Origin: Methanobrevibacter sp.
GTDB taxonomy: Archaea > Methanobacteriota > Methanobacteria > Methanobacteriales > Methanobacteriaceae
Direction of reading: 5' to 3'
NCBI GenBank assembly: GCA_009776495.1
Contig: WRNS01000090.1
Coordinates: 1 to 5,272 of the forward strand
Length of the DNA stretch: 5,272 bases
In this document: in pieces, positions 1 to 5,272 of the stretch
Layout of the letters: every line of letters starts with the position of its first letter
Position numbering within the stretch: position 1 is the first letter of the stretch
Notes under the pieces: generated by a model
Databases searched by the model: none
What the model saw: only the letters and a program-made list of their open reading frames with translations
Told to the model about the DNA's origin: nothing
Made by a program: the position numbers and the translations under genes

Positions 1-1347
1 ACCATAGAATCCTAATCTTGAATGTTGCTCTTTGTGTAAGTACATAGCTAAATACCATGCGCTTAAACCAGTTTGTGAGTTTCCAGTAGCAAAAGCAGTT
101 GCAATACCAGCTGCTGCAGAAACTACAGAAGCTCTCTGAGAACCACCGAATTGAGTTTCGAGTAAAGCTGGATATTCTTCATATTGTTCTAATCCGTAGA
201 AAGCTACTTCAGAACCAACATCAAGAACAGTGTCCATATTATTTGGAGCATTACATAATCCAAACTTGTCTTCTACATACTCTTTACCGAAGTAAGAGAA
301 GTCATCTAAGACATTATCAGTGTAAGCAGCGGTTGCATATTGGGTAAATCCAACACCACCAGACATGTAAGAACCTAACCAAATTTGGTCGTATAAAGCA
401 GCGCCCATAGCTACTACTTCAAGAGCAGATTTAACAGGATCGTCAGGAGCAACTCTTGTTCCTTGACACATATCAGCTAAGAAACCAAATGCAACTCCAC
501 CTGGTTCATTTTCTGCTCTAGCTCTTCTAACTGGTAAGTAAGTACCCATGTGAACAACTTCTGCGTGTTTAGATGCGTATGCGAAGTCACCAGTAGCTCC
601 TTCACCAGCACATTGATTGTATGCAGAAATCATTGACATACCAATTTGCATAGCAGACCAACGGGATGTGGTACCACCATCACAAACTCTACTTACGATA
701 GTAGGAATTCTAACAATTTGCCATACTTTGTCTCCAACTTCAGCTTTTAAAGCTGCAGCTTGATCAGCAGGGAACTCTTTATTGATGTCTAAAACAAATG
801 ATTTATCGATTTCATCTGCTAATTCATCATCACCAGTGAATATTTTTACATAACTGTCAGCTACTAAAGATGGGTGAGTTTCAACCATATGCTCTTGTAC
901 AACAGCTGCACCAGGCATAGCGTGGTTAACAGTTTCTAAATATTCCATTATTGTTTCAGGGGTAACTTCCATACCTAACCTTTTTTCAATAACGTTATGT
1001 GCTGTGTTTAATCCAACAATAACGGTTCTTCTTATGTCATCCCACATTTGTTGGATAGCAGCATTGTTAACGAAATGGAAATCGTCACCTTCAACAAAGG
1101 TATCAGTTCCAGATGCTTGGTAAGGCATTAATGCTCTTTGACCAAGTGGAGTACCTACGTCTGGGCTATATTGAGGAATTCCTCTTTTTTTAGCCACTTC
1201 TTTACCTGCATTTACAAATTCAGTTTTCCTATCGGATTGTTTCCATCCGCCAAATTTGTAATATTGGGTTTGGTTGTTTTCAGGAGCGTTTTCATCAAAA
1301 TCATTGAATTTTTTGTTTAGTGCTTTTATGAACTTTTTATTAGCCAT
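1..1347 (-). CDS. mcrA: Methyl-coenzyme M reductase I, alpha subunit (partial, C-terminus missing)
   Basis: Catalytic subunit of MCR, which makes methane from methyl-CoM and CoB in the last step of methanogenesis (cytoplasmic alpha2-beta2-gamma2 enzyme with Ni cofactor F430). An uninterrupted frame of 449 codons runs from the ATG at 1347 to the window edge; the family is about 550 residues, so roughly 100 are missing. Relative to M. marburgensis McrA the numbering is shifted by +4 because of a longer N-terminus (GGWKQS begins at residue 33 rather than 29). Visible key residues: Gln151 (axial F430 ligand, Gln147 in the reference), Lys260, His261 (N-methyl-His site), Arg274 and Arg275 (CoB binding and 5-methyl-Arg site), Tyr337 (active site), Gln404 (2-methyl-Gln site), Phe447, Tyr448 and Gly449 (thioglycine site, the last codon in the window). 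The ATG follows a strong Shine-Dalgarno sequence. It is last in the operon here, 15 nt after mcrG. Type I rather than type II (Mrt) is judged from sequence and from the mcrC-containing gene order. Confidence 0.99.
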   Translation of the reverse strand, partial: MANKKFIKALNKKFNDFDENAPENNQTQYYKFGGWKQSDRKTEFVNAGKEVAKKRGIPQYSPDVGTPLGQRALMPYQASGTDTFVEGDDFHFVNNAAIQQMWDDIRRTVIVGLNTAHNVIEKRLGMEVTPETIMEYLETVNHAMPGAAVVQEHMVETHPSLVADSYVKIFTGDDELADEIDKSFVLDINKEFPADQAAALKAEVGDKVWQIVRIPTIVSRVCDGGTTSRWSAMQIGMSMISAYNQCAGEGATGDFAYASKHAEVVHMGTYLPVRRARAENEPGGVAFGFLADMCQGTRVAPDDPVKSALEVVAMGAALYDQIWLGSYMSGGVGFTQYATAAYTDNVLDDFSYFGKEYVEDKFGLCNAPNNMDTVLDVGSEVAFYGLEQYEEYPALLETQFGGSQRASVVSAAAGIATAFATGNSQTGLSAWYLAMYLHKEQHSRLGFYG

Positions 1348-1355
1348 ATAAATCA

Positions 1356-1362
1356 ACTCCTT
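1356..1362 (-). promoter_or_regulatory. Ribosome binding site of mcrA
   Basis: AAGGAGT on the minus strand begins directly after the mcrG TAG stop (1363-1365). The AAGGAG core is 9 nt from the mcrA ATG at 1347. It fixes the start codon, and its position suggests ribosomes finishing mcrG can reload on mcrA. Confidence 0.85.
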
Positions 1363-2112
1363 CTATTCAGGGCAGAACCCACCATTGGATCTTCCAACGT
1401 GTATTTTGTGTAATACTTCTACAGCGTCTTTATCATCCCTGTAAGCTTCACCATCTATTCTGTATATAGTGGTTTTAGCTTTTAAAGTCTCTTCATCTAA
1501 TGGTTCACCGAGAACAACAGGTTCATCAAGTTCTCTTCCAATTTGATCTTTGACGGATTCGACTTTTCCAGTGTTTTTGTTTAATATTTGTCTTCTTAAC
1601 ATATCAAACATCATACCGTCTTCATCAAGTCTTAAAGAGTGACCGTGAACTGTTTTACCTCTAATTCCAGATCTTGCGGTATCAAAGAATTCGGTTTCTA
1701 AAAGTTCTTTAGAAATCTTTTCAAGGTCTCTTTCTCTTGCTTCTATAATTTGTCTTCCAGATAATGTACCTGCATCGACTCCTCTGAATCTGTTAAGGTA
1801 TGATCTGGATCTTAAGAATGGGTGAGCTGGAGCAAAATACATTGAATCGGTAAATTGAATATACCTAATTCTGTCACCTGCTTTTGCACCATCGATTGGT
1901 GTTACCAATTCTCTTACAATGTCGTCAGGCTCGTCCATTTCATCTAATGGTGGGTGAACACTTTTATATTCTTCACCTGGAGCTCTGTGACCTAAAATTT
2001 TTACTACATCTTCATCAGATATTTCTCTTAGTTTCTCCAACTTGTAATCTGGGTCTTGGAAATTTCTTCTGTTTTGAGCAACCTGAGAAGTTCCTGGGTA
2101 ATATTGTGCCAT
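1363..2112 (-). CDS. mcrG: Methyl-coenzyme M reductase I, gamma subunit
   Basis: Gamma subunit of MCR; two copies complete the hexamer and help line the F430 and substrate channel. The product is 249 residues, the same as M. marburgensis McrG, and starts MAQYYPG as in that family. Conserved blocks: VVKILGHRAPGEEY (about 36-49), DRIRYIQFTDSMYFAPA (80-96), and AGTLSGRQ (114-121), whose Arg120 is the known contact to the coenzyme M and coenzyme B side of the active site. The block from about 151 to 176 holds the paired histidines 156 and 158 and the MMFDMLRRQ motif. The start is supported by GGAGGTG upstream. The gene begins 3 nt after the mcrC stop and ends 15 nt before mcrA. It is intact, with no missing key residue seen. 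Confidence 0.99.
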   Translation of the reverse strand: MAQYYPGTSQVAQNRRNFQDPDYKLEKLREISDEDVVKILGHRAPGEEYKSVHPPLDEMDEPDDIVRELVTPIDGAKAGDRIRYIQFTDSMYFAPAHPFLRSRSYLNRFRGVDAGTLSGRQIIEARERDLEKISKELLETEFFDTARSGIRGKTVHGHSLRLDEDGMMFDMLRRQILNKNTGKVESVKDQIGRELDEPVVLGEPLDEETLKAKTTIYRIDGEAYRDDKDAVEVLHKIHVGRSNGGFCPE

Positions 2113-2115
2113 AAA

Positions 2116-2706
2116 TCATGCACCTCCTAATGATAACTTAACTTTTCTAATAATCTCATCTAATTTTTCTTGGGGACATGTTTCTCCTCTAATAACACTA
2201 CTTACAATGTTAACAATTTTTCCTTTAGTTTTAACCTTGCTAGGCATGACTTTTGAAGTTTTAACACCAATTTTTGCAAAATCTTCAAAATCAACAGGAT
2301 ATTCACAAATAATAACACAAGGTTTATTAACATTTCTTAAAATCAATCGTGCCTTATAGACTATATGATTTCTAACTCCACCTAAATGCACAACAAGCAA
2401 TTTAAATTGTTTCATCTGTTTAATCTCTTTATCAGTTAAACCAAATCCGCCACTTGCTCCGGGGGCATCGGTAGGAGTTCCTGCACCTGCATTTAATATC
2501 ATTGTACTTGTTAAAACATTAGCTTCACGAAGAGCAAAAGTAATTTCACAAACAGGTTTTGTAATGTGTCTTCTACCAGGTGACATAGCTACTGCCAGTA
2601 CATCTGTTTCACATTCAGCAAAAGTACCTCTTTGAGCGATTCCTCCACCTTCGCCAAGTCCCATAGTTTCACGACAATCGACAACGTGAGTGCATCTTCC
2701 AATCAT
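2116..2706 (-). CDS. mcrC: MCR operon protein C, activation-complex component
   Basis: McrC is not a subunit of the purified enzyme. Published work places it in the ATP-dependent complex that reduces the F430 nickel to the active Ni(I) state (component A3); the exact chemistry of McrC is not fixed by sequence. The 196-residue product begins MIGRCTHVVDCRE and has a glycine-rich stretch GLGEGGG at 16-22, a motif AMSPGRRHITKPVCE around 40-54, and a second glycine-rich loop at about 72-89. Cysteines sit at 5, 11, 32, 53, 130, 134 and 177; they could matter for redox or metal contact, which is inference. No signal peptide or membrane segment is seen. The start is 2 nt after the mcrD stop (TAATAATG), with AAGGA 6 nt upstream. 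Presence of this gene separates mcr from mrt operons. Confidence 0.97.
   Translation of the reverse strand: MIGRCTHVVDCRETMGLGEGGGIAQRGTFAECETDVLAVAMSPGRRHITKPVCEITFALREANVLTSTMILNAGAGTPTDAPGASGGFGLTDKEIKQMKQFKLLVVHLGGVRNHIVYKARLILRNVNKPCVIICEYPVDFEDFAKIGVKTSKVMPSKVKTKGKIVNIVSSVIRGETCPQEKLDEIIRKVKLSLGGA
2121..2127 (-). promoter_or_regulatory. Ribosome binding site of mcrG inside the end of mcrC
   Basis: GGAGGTG on the minus strand lies in the last codons of mcrC (encoding the terminal Gly-Gly-Ala). The GGAGG core (2123-2127) is 10 nt from the mcrG ATG at 2112. It is a near-perfect match to the anti-Shine-Dalgarno sequence, fitting the high output needed for a structural subunit. It overlaps coding sequence, so translation of mcrC and mcrG is likely linked. 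Confidence 0.85.
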
Positions 2707-2708
2707 TA

Positions 2709-3158
2709 TTAATCCTTTTTACCTTTTTTGATAATTGTTAGTCTGTCTTTGAGCCTTGCTGATGGATCGGTCATTCCAACTAATTCATCAGGAATATCTG
2801 TATCTCCATATTTTATTTTATCAGATACAGTTTTCTGAGTTTTAATATATTTTCCTATATTTATATCAAATCCAAAAGGAAGATGTTCATTACAAATTCC
2901 TCTTATTTCATCAATAGTTGATTCATTTGATACTTCAACAAAAATACGACCAGTTTTCACTTTTAGCTCAATTTCTTGACCATTCACAGTAATTTTTCTT
3001 CTTTCAGCATAACGTGGATTTTCATTAGGGTCTTCGGGAGGGAGCCTTGGTCCTTGTACAACTGTTCTTTTAACATCGCCTATACATTCGATACCATTTA
3101 ACAACTTTTCAGTTGTATCTGCTCCTAATACTCTATGTGGAAATACTTCAATATCCAT
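2709..3158 (-). CDS. mcrD: MCR operon protein D, assembly partner
   Basis: McrD is a small non-subunit protein conserved in methanogen MCR operons. It binds MCR, and published work supports a chaperone-like role with cofactor-free or immature enzyme; its precise job is still debated. The 149-residue product starts MDIEVFPHRVLGADTTEKLL and carries the family blocks GPRLPPEDPNE (36-46), EHLPFGFDINIGK (about 91-103), TQKTVSDKIKYG (about 107-118) and a lysine-rich tail. No metal motif or membrane segment is visible. The start is the first ATG of the frame and matches the family N-terminus; only a weak GGGG-type site (3169-3172) lies 10 nt upstream. It follows a 107-nt spacer after mcrB and runs almost directly into mcrC. 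Confidence 0.97.
   Translation of the reverse strand: MDIEVFPHRVLGADTTEKLLNGIECIGDVKRTVVQGPRLPPEDPNENPRYAERRKITVNGQEIELKVKTGRIFVEVSNESTIDEIRGICNEHLPFGFDINIGKYIKTQKTVSDKIKYGDTDIPDELVGMTDPSARLKDRLTIIKKGKKD
2713..2717 (-). promoter_or_regulatory. Weak ribosome binding site of mcrC
   Basis: AAGGA on the minus strand lies within the last codons of mcrD, 6 nt before the mcrC ATG. It is a poorer match than the sites before mcrB, mcrG and mcrA, in line with an accessory protein needed at lower amounts. The stop-start arrangement suggests translational coupling to mcrD. Confidence 0.55.
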
Positions 3159-3265
3159 TTATAATAAACCCCATTAATTAGACTTTAATTAATTAAACTA
3201 ATGTAATACATATCGTTGTAAAAAAAACAACTATACATAAACATGTTAGTTAATATGTGAGATAA
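3159..3265 (-). other. mcrB-mcrD spacer with no gene
   Basis: This 107-nt, very AT-rich gap is by far the longest within the operon; the other three are 2, 3 and 15 nt. It holds a U8 tract inside a short hairpin (3215-3231), a 14-nt AT palindrome TTTAATTAATTAAA (3184-3197), and a TATA-like stretch TTTATGTATA (3232-3241). No open frame of note is seen. It could partially terminate transcription after mcrB or hold a second start site, or simply be relaxed spacer. None of these is proven. Confidence 0.6.
3215..3231 (-). terminator. Possible partial terminator: U8 tract in a short hairpin
   Basis: The minus-strand RNA would read GUUGU, seven U, ACAAC: a 5-bp stem with a U-rich loop, and eight consecutive U in total. 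Archaeal RNA polymerase can terminate on U-tracts alone, so some transcripts may end here after mcrB. Full termination is unlikely because mcrG and mcrA downstream must be made in amounts equal to mcrB, unless another promoter serves them. Confidence 0.3.
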
Positions 3266-4597
3266 TTAGATGTCGCCTTTAATATCAGCGGCTGCCTCCA
3301 CAACATACTTGAGTGGCTCTCTGAATTCGTCTACGTCACTGAATACTTCTTTAATTAATCCAGAAGTTGATTCTGGTGAGAAAAGTTGAGTACCTGCATC
3401 TAAACACATTCCAGCAACAACACAAGGAATAGTGAATCCTTTACTGTGTCTTGTTACAACGTGGTTTCCGTTAAAGAGACCAGGGCCTCCTCCACCGTAT
3501 ATAGAGTGACTAAAGAATGAGAATCCTACAGCTACACCTTCTGCTCTACCAAAGTCTACGCTTGGAAGACCAGTTGCAAATTCAATAGAATCATTGAAGT
3601 ATAAAATAGTTGATGGTACACCTTGAGCAGCTCTTGCAGCACCTAAGTTAACCATACTAGCAGCAGTCATTCCTGCAGCAGCATAAGCATTCCATTTTGC
3701 TAAATCGTTAGTGTCATATAGATTAAATCCATTTAGATCTTTTTCTACACTTATAACACCATCAGCAGCAGCTTTATCAATAGTTCCATTCATTACAGAA
3801 CCAACAGTTCCATCAGTTGCATTATCTTTTACTAATCCTAAAACCATGTTGTCAGCATTCATTCCTTGATAAGCTAATCCTAATAAGTGCATTCTTTCAA
3901 ATGCTCCTACAGCATCACCCATCTCAAACATTGCAGATTGTTCTAAAATACTTGAAAGTGCAGTTCCTTGTAAACTGTTTTTTAAAGTAGCAGCAGCTAC
4001 GTGGTTAGCCATAATATTTCTTAATGCGTAACCTGGTCCTTCAAGTTTTTGTGGAATATCTAACATTGTAGCTAAATTTCCACCCATAAATTCAACAGAT
4101 TGTGGGTATCTTCCAAGAATTGCAGCTTTTACCATGTTAGCATCATACATACTTACATCGAATTCATTAATAATTGCTTGAACTAATGCGGTTGCTGTAG
4201 CTAATGATGTTACAGAATATTCTGCAGCAGAATCTAATCTTGCTTCAGGTATTTGGACTAAAATCCTTTTTCCACCAGAAAGAAGCTTTACAACAGTGTC
4301 ATCGCCATCAGTTACTTGAATCATTTTCTTTAATTCGGCCGCAAGAGAGTCAGCACTACCAGTAATGTTTAGATCCATTTCTCTACCTAAAATTTTACAA
4401 GCAGGTCCACCGACTGTTGCATTTTTTAATGCATTTTCTATACCTTCTAAATTTACAGCTACGGTCCTTTTTACACCTTTTACGATGCTTTTTATAGCAG
4501 GGTTCCGTAGTGGGCTTAAGGCTTCGATAGGTACACCAGACTCAACTAATGATCCTCTATCGTCGTACAAATCGACTTTGTCATCAAACTTTGCCAT
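3266..4597 (-). CDS. mcrB: Methyl-coenzyme M reductase I, beta subunit
   Basis: Beta subunit of MCR, forming part of the channel through which coenzyme B reaches F430. The 443-residue length equals that of M. marburgensis McrB, and reference numbering holds without offset. The N-terminal alpha/beta domain (about 1-185) includes KFDDKVDLYDDRG and the block EYSVTSLATATALVQA (126-141). The helical C-terminal domain contains GFSFFSHSIYGGGGPG (358-373), with Phe361, Tyr367 and Gly369 at the active site, and His379 in the NGNHVVTRHSKGF block, a known coenzyme B contact. The C-terminus FREPLKYVVEAA is also family-typical. The ATG at 4597 is preceded by a strong Shine-Dalgarno sequence. First gene of the operon, downstream of a TATA promoter and a leader of about 110 nt. 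Confidence 0.99.
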   Translation of the reverse strand: MAKFDDKVDLYDDRGSLVESGVPIEALSPLRNPAIKSIVKGVKRTVAVNLEGIENALKNATVGGPACKILGREMDLNITGSADSLAAELKKMIQVTDGDDTVVKLLSGGKRILVQIPEARLDSAAEYSVTSLATATALVQAIINEFDVSMYDANMVKAAILGRYPQSVEFMGGNLATMLDIPQKLEGPGYALRNIMANHVAAATLKNSLQGTALSSILEQSAMFEMGDAVGAFERMHLLGLAYQGMNADNMVLGLVKDNATDGTVGSVMNGTIDKAAADGVISVEKDLNGFNLYDTNDLAKWNAYAAAGMTAASMVNLGAARAAQGVPSTILYFNDSIEFATGLPSVDFGRAEGVAVGFSFFSHSIYGGGGPGLFNGNHVVTRHSKGFTIPCVVAGMCLDAGTQLFSPESTSGLIKEVFSDVDEFREPLKYVVEAAADIKGDI

Positions 4598-4602
4598 TTT
4601 TT

Positions 4603-4609
4603 CCCTCCT
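4603..4609 (-). promoter_or_regulatory. Ribosome binding site of mcrB
   Basis: AGGAGGG on the minus strand, 5 nt before the mcrB ATG across an A-run, is a strong site that fixes the start. A 6-bp AU hairpin (4609-4624) ends directly against it. Confidence 0.88.
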
Positions 4610-4624
4610 AACTAAATATAGTTA
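4609..4624 (-). promoter_or_regulatory. Small hairpin abutting the mcrB ribosome binding site
   Basis: The transcript would read UAACUA, loop UAUU, UAGUUA, giving a perfect 6-bp stem whose last base touches the GGAGGG site. The stem has only one G-C pair, so it would be weak alone. It may keep the site open or respond to temperature or a binding protein; this is inference. Confidence 0.3.
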
Positions 4625-4679
4625 CTAATATACCATCACAACACAAACGGTCATTTTTAAGCCTGTATTGAGCAAGAAG

Positions 4680-4699
4680 TATCGCAGTTTTCTGCAATA
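4680..4699 (-). promoter_or_regulatory. Leader hairpin upstream of mcrB
   Basis: Minus-strand RNA reads UAUUGCAG, loop AAAA, CUGCGAUA: an 8-bp stem with one G-U pair and a core of GCAG/CUGC. It sits in a locally GC-richer patch (about 4641-4700) within otherwise very AT-rich DNA. If transcription starts near 4713, the hairpin lies near the 5' end of the mRNA, where it could stabilise it or serve in regulation. The pairing is seen; the function is inferred. Confidence 0.45.
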
Positions 4700-4730
4700 G
4701 CAAACTATTTGGTATACAAACTTTATTCTG

Positions 4731-4748
4731 ATAAATATATATTATAAA
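4731..4748 (-). promoter_or_regulatory. Candidate TATA-box promoter of the mcr operon
   Basis: The minus strand reads TTTATAATATATATTTAT, the best match to the archaeal TATA consensus upstream of mcrB. A start about 22-28 nt further on falls near 4710-4715, giving a leader of about 113-118 nt. Weaker TATA-like sequences closer to mcrB (about 4617-4633, and TTTGTATAC at 4712-4720) are alternatives. The exact TFB recognition element is not clear; AAGCTT lies directly upstream. Confidence 0.55.
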
Positions 4749-5272
4749 GCTTCTCTTTAATTTCAATTAGTAAAGCTTATAAGGGAGAACATAAGGTGTA
4801 AATATTAAGATTTAGGGTGTTTAAAATAATACTTTTCCCTATTTTAAAAATAGCTTTTTTCAATGAATACCTAATTTTTCATAAATTATTTATAAAATAA
4901 AGAGTTAATTTAAATTATTTTTAGATTTTAAAGATATTATTCATAAATCAAAGGAAAAAAGCTGTTATTTAATGTGATAATATTTTTTAGAAGGAACTCT
5001 GAGTTTTTCTTTAAGAAAGGTTAAACAAATAGCTAATAAATTATTAAAAATTAAGACAATCTGAAAACAATAAACCATCTTATCAAAAAAATTTCTTATG
5101 AATTTTAAAGATCATTCAATATTCTTTTTCCAAAAAAGTAATAACAATTTTGAAGAAATAATTAATTTTGAAATAGTAACCTATTTATTACTTAAAGATC
5201 AAAATAAATATTGATATATTATTTAATATTAAAAATAAATTTTTTATAAAAATTTTTTTTAAAATTTTAAAA
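4749..5272. other. AT-rich intergenic region with no convincing gene
   Basis: About 520 bp upstream of the mcr promoter, visibly richer in A and T than the coding part. The longest ATG frame I noticed is 38 codons on the plus strand (5098-5214), without a ribosome binding site. There are no tRNA- or rRNA-like segments and no CRISPR-type repeats. Features are short: a direct repeat TAAAGCTT (4745-4752 and 4771-4778), a short dyad followed by T6 (4839-4860), a 10-bp inverted repeat (4852-4861 and 4954-4963), and long alternating A and T runs at the right edge (5240-5272). It most likely separates mcr from a neighbour beyond the window. Confidence 0.7.

Noticed and set aside
99..347. Plus-strand frame of 82 codons
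   Set aside because: It lies entirely antisense within mcrA, whose encoded protein is highly conserved; its own product is low-complexity and resembles nothing I recognise.
1138..1320. Plus-strand frame of 60 codons
   Set aside because: Antisense to the mcrA N-terminal coding region; the hydrophobic product is a by-product of the complementary codons.
1884..2114. Plus-strand frame of 76 codons
   Set aside because: Antisense shadow within mcrG, covering its conserved N-terminal region.
1..4597. Type II methyl-coenzyme M reductase operon (mrtBDGA)
   Set aside because: A full mcrC lies between mcrD and mcrG, and McrA has the HMGTYLPVRRAR block of type I rather than the EMGTIMPARRAR-like block of MrtA.
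4365..4628. Plus-strand frame of 87 codons
   Set aside because: Mostly antisense to the mcrB N-terminus and ending in its leader; no ribosome binding site and no recognisable product.
4839..4860. Intrinsic-type terminator on the plus strand (CTATTTT/AAAATAG dyad then T6)
   Set aside because: The dyad has only a 1-nt spacer, so the real stem would be very short and AU-rich, and there is no plus-strand gene upstream for it to end.
5103..5201. Repeated TTAAAGAT-type words (4926-4935, 5103-5112, 5192-5199)
   Set aside because: Short words made almost only of A and T, irregularly spaced, and expected by chance in DNA of this composition; no array structure.

Overview
The window carries the methyl-coenzyme M reductase (MCR) operon of a methanogenic archaeon. 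All five genes lie on the minus strand in the order mcrB-mcrD-mcrC-mcrG-mcrA, so transcription runs from right to left. The presence of mcrC between mcrD and mcrG, together with the McrA sequence (for example the block HMGTYLPVRRAR around residues 264-277), points to the type I isoenzyme rather than the mrtBDGA type II form. The proteins match remembered Methanothermobacter MCR I sequences closely: McrB has the same 443-residue length and McrG the same 249-residue length. DNA is AT-rich, and the non-coding DNA is extremely so. This suggests Methanobacteriales, most likely an AT-rich gut genus such as Methanosphaera or Methanobrevibacter. The genus cannot be fixed from the sequence alone.

Layout from the transcription start leftwards: an AT-rich upstream region without a convincing gene (about 4750-5272); a TATA-type promoter (about 4731-4748); a leader of roughly 110 nt with two possible hairpins; mcrB (4597-3266); a 107-nt spacer with a U8 tract; then mcrD (3158-2709), mcrC (2706-2116), mcrG (2112-1363) and mcrA (1347 to beyond the left edge). 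The last four genes are tightly packed, with gaps of 2, 3 and 15 nt, and are probably co-transcribed and partly translationally coupled.

McrA, McrB and McrG form the alpha2-beta2-gamma2 enzyme that holds nickel cofactor F430. It turns methyl-coenzyme M plus coenzyme B into methane and the CoM-S-S-CoB heterodisulfide. McrD is an assembly or chaperone-like partner, and McrC belongs to the ATP-dependent activation machinery. McrA is cut at residue 449, which is exactly the glycine expected to become thioglycine; about 100 C-terminal residues lie outside.

I found no previously undescribed system. The points worth a second look are regulatory: the mcrB leader hairpins, the U8 tract between mcrB and mcrD, and short repeats around the promoter. 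One substitution next to the methyl-arginine site of McrA is also noted.
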